Shown in pieces: positions 9,305-17,837 of a DNA stretch of 64,000 nt; position 1 is the first letter of the stretch; each line of letters begins with the position of its first letter. The notes under the pieces are model-generated. The model had not been told where the DNA came from. It made no database searches and saw nothing but the letters and a program-made list of their open reading frames with translations. The DNA comes from Chryseobacterium arthrosphaerae (lineage in GTDB: Bacteria > Bacteroidota > Bacteroidia > Flavobacteriales > Weeksellaceae): NCBI RefSeq assembly GCF_001684965.1, contig NZ_MAYG01000001.1, positions 2,666,001 through 2,730,000 on the forward strand. Direction: 5' to 3'. The position numbers and the translations under genes were made by a program.

Positions 9305-11233
9305 CTATTTATCTAACGCCTCGTAGATAGAATTATTACTTCTAAATTCAGGTACAATTGTTTTTAGAATTTTTACTACTTCCACCTTATCTCTTCGTAA
9401 AGAGGCTTTGGTTATCTGTTTTGTCAACAGATCTATTTCTTCAAATCCCATTGACGGATCTTTGGAAACCATAATCTTTTCATTATGAGTCGGAAGTGTT
9501 TTAGCATTATCACTTAACAGCTCTTCATAAAGTTTTTCTCCTGGCCTCAGCCCTGTATAAATAATCTTAATATCTATATTCGGCTCAAGCCCAGAAAGTT
9601 TTATCATTCGATTGGCAAGGTCCAGAATCTTAACAGGCTCTCCCATATCAAAAACAAAAATTTCTCCTCCTTCCCCCATTGTTCCTGCCTGAAGAACAAG
9701 CTCGCAAGCTTCAGGAATAGTCATGAAGTATCTCACAATATCAGGGTGAGTAATAGTTACCGGACCTCCTGCTTCAATTTGTCTTTTAAAGTGAGGAATC
9801 ACTGAACCGTTAGACCCTAATACATTTCCAAATCTTGTAGTAATAAACTTTGTGGTATTACCTTCTACATTCTGAAGAGATTGTACAAACAATTCTGCAG
9901 CACGTTTAGAGGCTCCCATTACATTTGTTGGGTTCACTGCTTTATCAGTAGACACCATAACAAATCTATTCACTTTATATTTACTTGATAGTCTTGCAAC
10001 AATTTTCGAACCTAATATATTGACAAAAATGGCCTCGTGAGGATTTTCTTCTACCAAAGGAACATGCTTGTAAGCAGCCGCATGATATACCATAGAAAAA
10101 TTATACATCTGAAATAAAGATTCCATTCTATGCTGGTTTGAAACATCACCTAAAACAAACTTAAATGCAATATGAGGGAATTTCTCTCTCATTTCAAGCT
10201 CAATTTCGTAAAGCGGTGTTTCTGCCTGGTCCAAAACAACAATCAAAGATGGATTTACCAATGCAACCTGTCTTACAATTTCGCTACCAATAGAACCAGC
10301 ACCACCTGTAACCAATACAGTTTTATCAAAATGTCTGCTTTGAATTTTTTCATTCTGAATTTTAATGGGCTTCCTATTTAATAAATCTTCAATCTGAAGA
10401 TTTTTAATTGATCCGCCTAAATCGCTGTCTCGCAGTTTTTGTACAGAAGGAGCCTTGAAAACATTCAAATCTTTTTCCAGAAATAAATTCACCCAACTAT
10501 TCATTTCATCCCTGGCCATCATTTCCTTAACGATGAGGACTCCATCAATGATCAGATCATCTTTTGAATTTTCTTCAATCTTTTGTTTCTCATATATGGG
10601 TTTTCCAAGCAGTGAAGCTCTTTTAGAATCCGTTCTTTGTGTAAGAAACCCTACTACCTGATAAGGTAAACTTGGATTATCCAAAATAGCACGGGCAATG
10701 GCTATAGATTGTTCATCAATTCCTAATACTAAAATTCTTTTTTTCAGTGCACTTCTTCTATATTCTCTTACGATATGAAAAAATTCTTTAACATAGAGCC
10801 TAAAAAGAAACAGTCCCATAAAAGAGATAACAAAATACAGGATCAGGTAAGGTGTAAGAATAAATTTGCTCCCGCTTGTCCAGAAATAAAACATATTAAT
10901 GGTCCCGATAGTAAACATCGTACAGAAGCAGGATACCAACAATTTAAAAAGGTCTATAAATGTTGAGTGTCTTATAATTCCTGCATAGGTCTTAAAAAGA
11001 TACATAAAGACTGTGTTTACTACAATAATAAAAGCAAAAACAGTACTTTTATCATCATGGTAAATAAACTCTTTTTGTGTAATTTTTTCAATAATGTAAG
11101 TTGAAAGGAACAGAGAGATGACCAGAATAATAATATCTATTATAAGTATTATCCATCTGGGAAGATATCTTACGTCTGAGAGATTGACAACATTATCTCC
11201 TCCAAATATTGTTTTCCTAAGAGAATTATACAT
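9305..11233 (-). CDS. Membrane-anchored UDP-HexNAc 4,6-dehydratase (WbpM/PglF/CapD family)
   Basis: This 642-aa protein has four predicted TM helices (about 26-48, 66-82, 98-118, 127-148), a linker Rossmann-like domain (about 165-290) and a C-terminal extended-SDR domain starting TGGAGSIG (309-316). The SDR active site has methionine in place of tyrosine, NVMGASK (M439, K443), with STDKAVNP nearby. This is the SMK pattern of WbpM/PglF UDP-GlcNAc C6 dehydratases. It would make UDP-4-keto-6-deoxy-HexNAc, the precursor of QuiNAc or FucNAc-type sugars, often the first sugar of a repeat unit. It is the first gene of the operon seen here, with 600 nt of gene-free DNA upstream. Confidence 0.88.
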   Translation of the reverse strand: MYNSLRKTIFGGDNVVNLSDVRYLPRWIILIIDIIILVISLFLSTYIIEKITQKEFIYHDDKSTVFAFIIVVNTVFMYLFKTYAGIIRHSTFIDLFKLLVSCFCTMFTIGTINMFYFWTSGSKFILTPYLILYFVISFMGLFLFRLYVKEFFHIVREYRRSALKKRILVLGIDEQSIAIARAILDNPSLPYQVVGFLTQRTDSKRASLLGKPIYEKQKIEENSKDDLIIDGVLIVKEMMARDEMNSWVNLFLEKDLNVFKAPSVQKLRDSDLGGSIKNLQIEDLLNRKPIKIQNEKIQSRHFDKTVLVTGGAGSIGSEIVRQVALVNPSLIVVLDQAETPLYEIELEMREKFPHIAFKFVLGDVSNQHRMESLFQMYNFSMVYHAAAYKHVPLVEENPHEAIFVNILGSKIVARLSSKYKVNRFVMVSTDKAVNPTNVMGASKRAAELFVQSLQNVEGNTTKFITTRFGNVLGSNGSVIPHFKRQIEAGGPVTITHPDIVRYFMTIPEACELVLQAGTMGEGGEIFVFDMGEPVKILDLANRMIKLSGLEPNIDIKIIYTGLRPGEKLYEELLSDNAKTLPTHNEKIMVSKDPSMGFEEIDLLTKQITKASLRRDKVEVVKILKTIVPEFRSNNSIYEALDK

Positions 11234-11833
11234 TGTCTATATTGGTATTCATATGTTAATTAATACGGTACTAATCTTGGTTACTAATTTAATTGCTTTA
11301 AAAGCATTCATGCAAAATTAAAATAAAATATCATCTATATTCTAGATTTCAAAAAAATAAAATTAATTTCTGGATTGTATCTCCAGATTCCTTATCCTAT
11401 TCTTTTTCATCATTTAAATTTAGTACCAATAATAAATACTGACTAGGGTCAAAAAGCATACCATAAATATTAATTGTAAAAAAATGTTTTTTTTCTAAAC
11501 AACACTTATTTTCAATAAGATTCTGACTTTTAGAGTATTTTATTAAAATTTCTTTTAAATTTTTCTTTTTAATTATTCCTTTATTATTTCATTCTATTGT
11601 GACTGTATTTAATGAACTGTTCGTTTTAACAATTGCTTCTTTTTTATCAAAAGCAGCAGATACTACAAAAAGTAGCAATTAAATCTTAATGTCAAAAATG
11701 TCTTAAATTCATCAGTATTGATTTAGTGAGAATATCAGCTTAACATTAATGTATTATGAACATATTCCTATTTGTTCTTTATGTTGTGCTGATGATGTTT
11801 AATTTTTTCTTCCAATATTCCTGTGTTTAATTT
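11234..11833. other. 600-nt AT-rich gene-free region upstream of the polysaccharide operon
   Basis: I find no convincing gene on either strand. The stretch is very rich in A and T, with long T runs. On the minus strand TAATTTTG (11313-11320) matches the TAnnTTTG -7 box about 80 nt before the dehydratase ATG, but no TTG lies at the right -33 distance. A small inverted repeat TCTGGA/TCCAGA sits near 11370-11390. No clear terminator for recX (which ends at 11834) is visible. This is most likely the regulatory head of the polysaccharide operon. Confidence 0.5.
11313..11320 (-). promoter_or_regulatory. -7 promoter box (TAATTTTG) for the polysaccharide operon
   Basis: This is an exact match to TAnnTTTG on the minus strand, which would give an untranslated leader of about 73 nt before the dehydratase ATG at 11233. 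No matching -33 element was seen, so the call rests on the -7 box and its position alone. Confidence 0.35.
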
Positions 11834-12292
11834 TTAGTCAAAAATATCATTTATTTTCTCATATTCAAAGCCTCTGCTCATGAGATATTTTATAGTTTTT
11901 GATTTTTTTTGATATTCCTGTAATCCTTTCTGTTTAGAAGAGTAATCCTCATAAATTCTTTTGATGGTTTTGATGTAGTCATCTTCATATATTTCATCAA
12001 AGCACGAGTTGATCAGTTTTTCGGATATCTGCTTCTGTTTCAGATGCATTCTGATTTTATTCTTCCCCCAATGCTTGATGTAAAATTTACCTCTGATATA
12101 ACTCCTTGTAAAGCGTTCTTCATTTAAGTAGTTTTCTTTGAGGAGATACAGGATAATTTCTTCTCTCGCTTCATCAATCAGCAGGAATTCTTTCATCTTC
12201 TGCTCTACTTCTGCATGACACCTGTCCTGGTAAACACAATAGCTGACCAGTTTCTGCTTGATTTCCTCGAAAGTAAAAGATTTTTTTTCCAT
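11834..12292 (-). CDS. recX: Regulatory protein RecX
   Basis: This is a small basic, helical protein of 152 aa from ATG 12292 (MEKKSFTFEEIKQKLVSYC). The RecX pattern is visible: an N-terminal CVYQDRCHAEVEQKM repeat (the usual L...R.hs..El..KL), then YLNEERFTRSYIRGK and KHWGKNKIRMHLKQKQIS, then a third repeat toward the C-terminus. RecX binds and inhibits RecA filaments. An in-frame ATG ten codons upstream (12322) lies inside the glyA terminator stem, so I prefer the MEKK start, where the family homology begins. It follows glyA on the same strand with an intervening terminator, so its expression either needs read-through or an unseen promoter. Confidence 0.85.
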   Translation of the reverse strand: MEKKSFTFEEIKQKLVSYCVYQDRCHAEVEQKMKEFLLIDEAREEIILYLLKENYLNEERFTRSYIRGKFYIKHWGKNKIRMHLKQKQISEKLINSCFDEIYEDDYIKTIKRIYEDYSSKQKGLQEYQKKSKTIKYLMSRGFEYEKINDIFD

Positions 12293-12297
12293 TGTAT

Positions 12298-12327
12298 AAA
12301 AAAAGAATGAGCTTACGCCCATTCTTT
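12298..12327 (-). terminator. Rho-independent terminator after glyA, abutting recX
   Basis: On the minus strand the stem is AAAGAATGGGC / GCTCATTCTTT with loop GTAA and one mismatch, followed directly by a run of seven T. The T-tract ends 6 nt before the recX ATG. Confidence 0.8.
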
Positions 12328-12347
12328 GTATGATATTATAATGCCTG

Positions 12348-13613
12348 TTAGTAATTGAACAGCGCTTTACCTTCCATTAATTCATTCACTTTCTTTCTTA
12401 CAGATGCAAGAACTTCTTCATTTTTGATATTATCTACCACCTCAGAGATCAGCCCTGCAATAGTATCCATATCATTTTCTTTAAGCCCTCTGGTGGTAAT
12501 GGCAGCAGTTCCCAATCTGATACCAGATGTAGTGAACGGAGATTTATCATCAAAAGGAACCATATTTTTGTTACAAGTAATATCAGCAAGTACCAGTGCT
12601 TTTTCTGTTTCTTTACCGTTTACTCCTTTGTTTCTAAGGTCTACCAACATCAGGTGGTTGTCTGTACCTCCACTTACGATATCAAAACCTCTGTCGATCA
12701 TCGCTTTTGATAACGCCTGTGCATTAGCTTTAACCTGTTTTGCGTAAGTTTCGAATTGTACGTCCAATGCTTCACCGAAAGCCACAGCCTTACCGGCAAT
12801 CACATGCTCCAGCGGACCTCCCTGGATACCCGGAAATACAGCACCATCCAATACCTGGCTCATCATTTTGATTTCTCCTTTTGGCGTTTTGTGACCATAA
12901 GTATTTTCAAAATCTTTCCCCATCATGATCATTCCTCCTCTAGGACCTCTTAAAGTCTTGTGGGTGGTAGTGGTCACTACATGGCAGTGTTCGAATGGAG
13001 AATTCAATAATCCTTTTGCTACCAGACCTGCAGGGTGTGCAATATCTGCCCAAAGCGTTGCTCCGATCTCGTCAGCCACTTCTCTGAATTTAGCATAGTC
13101 AAGGTCTCTTGAATAGGCAGAGAAACCTGCAATCATCATTTTCGGTCTTTCTCTGAGAGCTACTTCTCTCATCTGATTGTAATCGATAAGACCGGTTTCT
13201 CTCTCTACTCCGTAAGAAACCACTTCATATTGGATTCCTGAGAAGTTAACAGCAGAACCGTGAGTAAGGTGCCCTCCCATTGAAAGGTCCATTCCCATGA
13301 TCTTATCTCCTGGTTTCAAAACGGCAAGATAAATGGCAGCATTCGCCTGAGAACCGGAATGGGGCTGTACGTTCACATAATCTACTCCGAAAAGTTCTTT
13401 TGCTCTGTTGATAGCCAGTGTTTCAACCTCATCTACTACTTCGCATCCTCCGTAATATCTTTTTCCGGGGTATCCTTCAGCATATTTGTTTGTCAGTACA
13501 CTTCCCATTGCTTTCATCACATTTTCAGAAACAAAGTTTTCTGATGCGATAAGCTCTAATCCATGGGTTTGTCTTTGTCTTTCCTTTTCAATCAGGTCGA
13601 AAATAATATCCAT
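12348..13613 (-). CDS. glyA: Serine hydroxymethyltransferase
   Basis: This is the full-length (421 aa) PLP enzyme that interconverts serine and glycine and loads one-carbon units onto tetrahydrofolate in the cytosol. Clear markers are LIASENFVS near the N-terminus, [37 protein letters not shown], and the PLP-lysine motif [14 protein letters not shown]. The C-terminal [10 protein letters not shown] and [10 protein letters not shown] segments are also present. It has a -7 box 30 nt upstream and its own terminator, so it is probably transcribed alone. Confidence 0.98.
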   Translation of the reverse strand: MDIIFDLIEKERQRQTHGLELIASENFVSENVMKAMGSVLTNKYAEGYPGKRYYGGCEVVDEVETLAINRAKELFGVDYVNVQPHSGSQANAAIYLAVLKPGDKIMGMDLSMGGHLTHGSAVNFSGIQYEVVSYGVERETGLIDYNQMREVALRERPKMMIAGFSAYSRDLDYAKFREVADEIGATLWADIAHPAGLVAKGLLNSPFEHCHVVTTTTHKTLRGPRGGMIMMGKDFENTYGHKTPKGEIKMMSQVLDGAVFPGIQGGPLEHVIAGKAVAFGEALDVQFETYAKQVKANAQALSKAMIDRGFDIVSGGTDNHLMLVDLRNKGVNGKETEKALVLADITCNKNMVPFDDKSPFTTSGIRLGTAAITTRGLKENDMDTIAGLISEVVDNIKNEEVLASVRKKVNELMEGKALFNY

Positions 13614-13643
13614 TTTACTTTTAGTTTTTGAAATTTATCCCCC

Positions 13644-13651
13644 CAAATGTA
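13644..13651 (-). promoter_or_regulatory. -7 promoter box (TACATTTG) of glyA
   Basis: The minus strand has TACATTTG, an exact TAnnTTTG match, 31 nt before the glyA ATG, giving a leader of about 24 nt. No consensus -33 TTG was found at the expected distance. Confidence 0.5.
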
Positions 13652-13764
13652 CGGATTTTTCACCGAGATTCCGGTATTAAAAAAATGATTTTTAAACACC
13701 AAAAAGGGAAGTCTGAAAAGTAGATTTATTATTCCTGCTGATTTTATTTTCCCCAAAAAACACA

Positions 13765-14670
13765 TTAAAATGCTTCATCAGAAAGCTCTTTATTCACCAT
13801 AGCTCCTGCAAAATTTCCTTGTGCTACAGCATTGGCTACGGATCTCATCATGGTTACGTTATCACCACAGGCAAAAACTCCGGGAACATTTGTTTTCTGC
13901 ATAAAATCTACTTTGATAAATCCTTGCTCCGTCAGTTCACAGCCAAGGTTTCCCGATGCATCAATATTCTGCTCAAAAGGAATCTTGGCATACAGGGCCT
14001 GTAATGATACGGTCTCTCCATTTTTAAAGATTATCTGCTGAATATAGCCATCTGCATGTTCAATTTTTTCAATTTCATTTTCATTAAGACTGATTGTATT
14101 CTGCTTCAGCTTTTCAATCTGATCGTCAGAAAGAACTGCTTTTCCGTTGGTAAACAAGGTCAGGCTTTTGGTCATATTAAAAATCAGTTTGGAAAATTCA
14201 AAAGCCATTTCTCCGTTGGAAAGAATTCCCGTCACTTCATTTTTTACTTCATAGCCATGACAGTACGGGCAATGCAGCACAGAAATCCCCCAACATTCTG
14301 CAAAACCTGGAATATCCGGCATGACATCCTTCACCCCGGAAGCCAGAATCAGTTTTTTAGCAGAAAATATGTCACCGGAAGCTGTTTCGACTGCAAAACC
14401 GGAATTGCTTTCTGACATTTTGATAACCGTTCCGTTATAGAAATGAACGGTATCATATTTTTCAACATCTTTTTTAGCCAGGTGTGAAATTTCCTTTGGA
14501 GTTTTCCCGTCATGGGTAATAAAATTATGAGAATGCGGAGTCTGCCTGTTACAGGGTTTTCCGTTATCAATCACCAGAACATTTCGCAGAGATCTTCCCA
14601 AAGCCATTGCTGCGGATAATCCGGCGTAACTGCCTCCTGTAATGATGACATCGAAGTTTTTATTTTGCAT
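13765..14670 (-). CDS. Thioredoxin-reductase-like NAD(P)/FAD-dependent oxidoreductase
   Basis: This 301-aa two-domain flavoprotein has an FAD-binding N-terminus (VIITGGSYAGLSAAMALG), a CPYC dithiol motif in HCPYCHGYEV near residue 130, and the C-terminal FAD motif GVFACGDNV. The layout matches thioredoxin reductase, but the active site reads CPYC, not CATC, and the second nucleotide-binding site is degenerate (GILSNGEMAFEFSK), so the partner may not be thioredoxin. Related short flavoproteins often act in redox or drug detoxification in Bacteroidota; the substrate here is unknown. It stands alone, with a promoter whose -33 element overlaps an inverted repeat, so it is probably controlled by a repressor or activator encoded elsewhere. 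Confidence 0.82.
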   Translation of the reverse strand: MQNKNFDVIITGGSYAGLSAAMALGRSLRNVLVIDNGKPCNRQTPHSHNFITHDGKTPKEISHLAKKDVEKYDTVHFYNGTVIKMSESNSGFAVETASGDIFSAKKLILASGVKDVMPDIPGFAECWGISVLHCPYCHGYEVKNEVTGILSNGEMAFEFSKLIFNMTKSLTLFTNGKAVLSDDQIEKLKQNTISLNENEIEKIEHADGYIQQIIFKNGETVSLQALYAKIPFEQNIDASGNLGCELTEQGFIKVDFMQKTNVPGVFACGDNVTMMRSVANAVAQGNFAGAMVNKELSDEAF

Positions 14671-14690
14671 AGCTTTAATGATTTAAAATA

Positions 14691-14719
14691 CAAATGTAAA
14701 GCAAAAAACACTAATGCAA
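14691..14719 (-). promoter_or_regulatory. Bacteroidota promoter (TTG - 18 nt - TACATTTG) with overlapping inverted repeat
   Basis: On the minus strand TTG (14717-14719) and TACATTTG (14691-14698) are separated by 18 nt, close to the consensus TTG-N17/20-TAnnTTTG. An inverted repeat TGCAA-N5-TTGCA (14715-14729) overlaps the -33 element. The start codon lies 21 nt downstream of the -7 box. This is the best complete promoter in the window. Confidence 0.65.
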
Positions 14720-14772
14720 CTATATTGCAATAATGTTTTTTATTTTATTTCCCTTGACTTTATATTGAAAGC

Positions 14773-16302
14773 TCACTTTTTCCAGCGATCTCTTGTCTCA
14801 TCAATTTCGTCCTGAATTCTTTTATTGATATCTGTTTTCGCTCCCTGTAAACTGAAAACAGCGGTTCCCCTTTCTCTTGCATACGGATTGGCAATAGAAT
14901 CTTTCAATCCTGAAAGTTCAAAAAAAGGACCGGATTCTTTGAGTTCTTTTCCAGCTTCAGAGGCATCTTTAACCCTGATCACATTTTTATATTTTTTGCT
15001 CAGATCTATCCAGTTGATATAATCAGCATTCAATGATATCGCTTTTACACCAATTTCTGAATAATAATTAATTGCACCTGCCTGTCCGTAATTGTCACAG
15101 AGCACCAATGTATTTCCTGATTTCGACAGTTGGGAATATTGTTTATCTACTTTTTGGGCCAGTTCTCTCCATCCCTGCATATCGGCAAAATCCTGAGGTA
15201 AAGAATGGTCTTTTCCGTCTTCCCAGCGCAGCAATCCGATTTTCCTGTACTGATCCTGATGAGTCTCAATATATTCAGGGCTTTTATTCGGGAAGGCCAG
15301 ATTATATAATGGGAGAAATAACAGGACAGGGATGCTGATACTGACGGGTTTCAAAAATCTTTTCCAGCCATTTTCAAAAATATTTCCGAGAAAAACAGAT
15401 CCAAAAGCAATATATACCGGATAAAGCCCTATTGCATAATAATCTTTTGCTTTAAAAAACAAAAACAGGGTAATTGTGATGATATAACTCCAAAAGAAGA
15501 CCCTGAACTTTTCAAAAGGTTTATACAACAGTAAAGCGCCCCACCCTGCGATCATCACAAAAAAGACTCCAACGAAAAATAAAGCCTGAGATTTCATAAA
15601 CTCAGCACTGCTGACATGCACCAGCTGTCTTTCCGAAAGCTCTTTCATGTGATGAATGACCGGAAACTGATTCTGGTACTGCCAAAGAAGATTAGGGGAA
15701 ATAATAATTAAAGCTAAAAGTGCTGCCCAATATAGATGAGGCTGCATAAAAATCTTTCTCTGTTCTGTTAATAACAGGGCAGGAACAAGTCCTAATAAGG
15801 AAAAAGCAATATTGTATTTATTCAATATTCCTATTCCGAAAATGACAGCTCCTATGTACAGCCATTTTACTTTTCGGGAATTAAAATATCTGATCAGACT
15901 GAAATACAGGAACAGCCAAAGAAAAATCTCCAGGGAAGTGGGCTGAAACAGCATATTGACCCGAAGGAGCACCGAAAACAAGATTCCCAGAGAGGCGAGT
16001 ATTTTAGCAAACAGGCTTCCATTGAGCTCTTCAACTGTTTTCCATGTAAGCACTATTGTTAAAGCTCCGAACAAAGCCGGAAAAAATTTGACCCAGAATA
16101 CAGTATTACCCAATTCCTTGATTAACCATGCCAACCAAGAATTGACAGGCGGTACTGAAAGGTATCCCCAAGCTAAGTGATTTGCCTGATCAAGGTGCAG
16201 GTATTCATCTCTGTGAAGCTCATATTCCGGGCTTATCAGTGAATACTGAAGTATAAATTTAGCAAGAACAAAAAGGACAAGAACCCAATAGTTTTTTTTC
16301 AT
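14773..16302 (-). CDS. GT39-type membrane glycosyltransferase (ArnT/PMT-like)
   Basis: This 509-aa protein has about ten TM helices in the first 350 residues and a soluble C-terminal domain. The first extracytoplasmic loop contains HRDEYLHLDQANHLAWGY, the acidic GT-C motif of the PMT/ArnT superfamily, followed by VPPVNSWLAWL. Such enzymes move a sugar from a polyprenyl phosphate carrier to a lipid, protein or glycan on the periplasmic side of the inner membrane. The acceptor cannot be read from the sequence and no sugar genes lie nearby. A -7 box is found at 16418-16425, more than 100 nt upstream. Confidence 0.78.
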   Translation of the reverse strand: MKKNYWVLVLFVLAKFILQYSLISPEYELHRDEYLHLDQANHLAWGYLSVPPVNSWLAWLIKELGNTVFWVKFFPALFGALTIVLTWKTVEELNGSLFAKILASLGILFSVLLRVNMLFQPTSLEIFLWLFLYFSLIRYFNSRKVKWLYIGAVIFGIGILNKYNIAFSLLGLVPALLLTEQRKIFMQPHLYWAALLALIIISPNLLWQYQNQFPVIHHMKELSERQLVHVSSAEFMKSQALFFVGVFFVMIAGWGALLLYKPFEKFRVFFWSYIITITLFLFFKAKDYYAIGLYPVYIAFGSVFLGNIFENGWKRFLKPVSISIPVLLFLPLYNLAFPNKSPEYIETHQDQYRKIGLLRWEDGKDHSLPQDFADMQGWRELAQKVDKQYSQLSKSGNTLVLCDNYGQAGAINYYSEIGVKAISLNADYINWIDLSKKYKNVIRVKDASEAGKELKESGPFFELSGLKDSIANPYARERGTAVFSLQGAKTDINKRIQDEIDETRDRWKK

Positions 16303-16417
16303 AGGTTATCGTTTGGATTACTATTAAGACAATTTAAGTTCCTCTTATGTGACATCCCTCAATCTTCTGCTCTAAAAACAACTTATTCTATCTGATGATT
16401 TCGGATTTACCTAAGTT

Positions 16418-16425
16418 CAAATGTA
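16418..16425 (-). promoter_or_regulatory. -7 promoter box (TACATTTG) for the GT39 gene
   Basis: An exact TAnnTTTG match on the minus strand, 116 nt before the start codon, with no matching -33 element. It lies between the efflux-operon terminator and the gene, the only place a separate promoter could sit. Confidence 0.35.
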
Positions 16426-16460
16426 GGAATTATTTGGTTCCTGATAATGAGCAGATAATA

Positions 16461-16490
16461 AAAAGATCCCGGAGAAATATTCCTCCGGGA
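16461..16490 (-). terminator. Rho-independent terminator of the ABC efflux operon
   Basis: A perfect 8-bp stem TCCCGGAG/CTCCGGGA with an 8-nt loop, followed on the minus strand by TCTTTTTATTA. It lies 32 nt past the stop of the adaptor gene. Confidence 0.85.
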
Positions 16491-16521
16491 CCTAACAGTT
16501 TAGTAGTTTATAGTGAGTTTA

Positions 16522-17733
16522 TTATTTGGCCTTAGACTTTTCTTTCAACTCTTCTTTATCTTTATCAGACGGGTTCCATACTTTTATTTCAGAATCTTTT
16601 GTAATCTCAGACCCCGGAAGAATCTGAACATTGATTCCATCGCTGGCGCCCAGTTTCATATATACTTTTTTAAATTTGCCGTCTTTCTGTTTTACTTCTA
16701 CAAAAGGAACATCTTTTCCCTGTTTCTTCTCATACTGAACTAAGGATTCGTCCATCAATAAAGCATTTTTCTGAGAGCTTAATACAATTTCACCATTCGC
16801 TGAGAAACCAGCTCTGATGTATTCATTATTAGGATTGTCCACATTTCCTTCTACCGGAAATTTAATGGTCCCTGCATTATCTTTTCCTTTAGGAGCGATC
16901 ATCGTAAGTTTCCCGGGGAAGGTTTTATTCTGTAAGGCACCGATCACGATGTTCATATCCATCCCCTGTCTCAGTTTTCCAGCCTGAGCTTCATCAATTT
17001 CACCTTTAAAGATAAGAGAGTTCAGATCGGCTACGGAACAGATCGTTGTACCGGCATTGAAGTTATTGGCCTCAATCACCTGGCTACCTAATTTCACAGG
17101 AACTTCAAGAACGGTTCCTGAAGCTTTGGAACGGATTTGTGTAGTCGCCAGTCCCTGCCCCTGAAGTTCAGGTGTAGCACCGGTTTTGGCAATCTGTAAT
17201 CTTTTCTGGGCGGTATTCAACTGCTGCTGGGAATTTTTAAGGGTCTGCTGCTGGGAGTACAGCTGCTGCTGTGAGTTCAGGTATTCCTGTTTAGAAGCTA
17301 CTCCCTGCTTATAAAGCTTTTCCTGCATCTCAAACTGCTTCTGCATATTAGCAACATTCAGCTGTGCATTGCTGATCTGAAGCTGAGCATTCTGAACTTC
17401 CTGCTGAGCGGCGTTTACTTCAGAAATACTCGGTACGATTTTCACCGTAGCGATAAGCTGCCCCACTTCTACTTTATCTCCTTCTTTCACTAAGATTTTA
17501 TCGATGATCCCTGTAATGTTGGGCTTAATTTCAATCTCTTCCTTCGGTACAATTTTCCCGGTAGCCATCACCTTATCATCCATATTCTGAATGGTAGGTT
17601 TACGGGTAAGGAAAGCCTCACTTTCCTTAGAGTTTGATTTTATAAGATAGCCAATCCCTGAGAACAATGCCACTGCAAAGAAAAGCCCCAATACTATATA
17701 AATGGCTTTTTTCCAAGTGAATTTCTTTTTCAT
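16522..17733 (-). CDS. HlyD/MacA-like periplasmic adaptor of an ABC efflux system
   Basis: This 403-aa protein has an N-terminal TM anchor (about 10-28), a lipoyl-like half (GKIVPKEEIEIKPNITGIIDKILVKEG), a long Gln-rich coiled-coil hairpin (about 115-190, many NAQL/QQQL repeats), the second lipoyl half (TQIRSKASGTVLEVPVKLG) and a beta-barrel domain (FKGEIDEAQAGKL). This is the membrane-fusion protein layout of MacA. It would link the inner-membrane permeases encoded upstream to an outer-membrane TolC-type channel, which is not encoded nearby. The C-terminus is lysine-rich (DKDKEELKEKSKAK). It is the last gene of the operon before a strong terminator. Confidence 0.88.
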   Translation of the reverse strand: MKKKFTWKKAIYIVLGLFFAVALFSGIGYLIKSNSKESEAFLTRKPTIQNMDDKVMATGKIVPKEEIEIKPNITGIIDKILVKEGDKVEVGQLIATVKIVPSISEVNAAQQEVQNAQLQISNAQLNVANMQKQFEMQEKLYKQGVASKQEYLNSQQQLYSQQQTLKNSQQQLNTAQKRLQIAKTGATPELQGQGLATTQIRSKASGTVLEVPVKLGSQVIEANNFNAGTTICSVADLNSLIFKGEIDEAQAGKLRQGMDMNIVIGALQNKTFPGKLTMIAPKGKDNAGTIKFPVEGNVDNPNNEYIRAGFSANGEIVLSSQKNALLMDESLVQYEKKQGKDVPFVEVKQKDGKFKKVYMKLGASDGINVQILPGSEITKDSEIKVWNPSDKDKEELKEKSKAK

Positions 17734-17837
17734 ATGTATAGTTTATTTTTTAATTAAAAGGTTGAAAGATTTAAGTTTAAAAGACCAATCCGTGTTGTCT
17801 CCCGTTTCAAATTTTCAAATAATATCATTTAAATTAA

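Noticed and set aside
12355..12747. 130-codon plus-strand frame
   Set aside because: It is a shadow of the well-supported glyA gene on the opposite strand.
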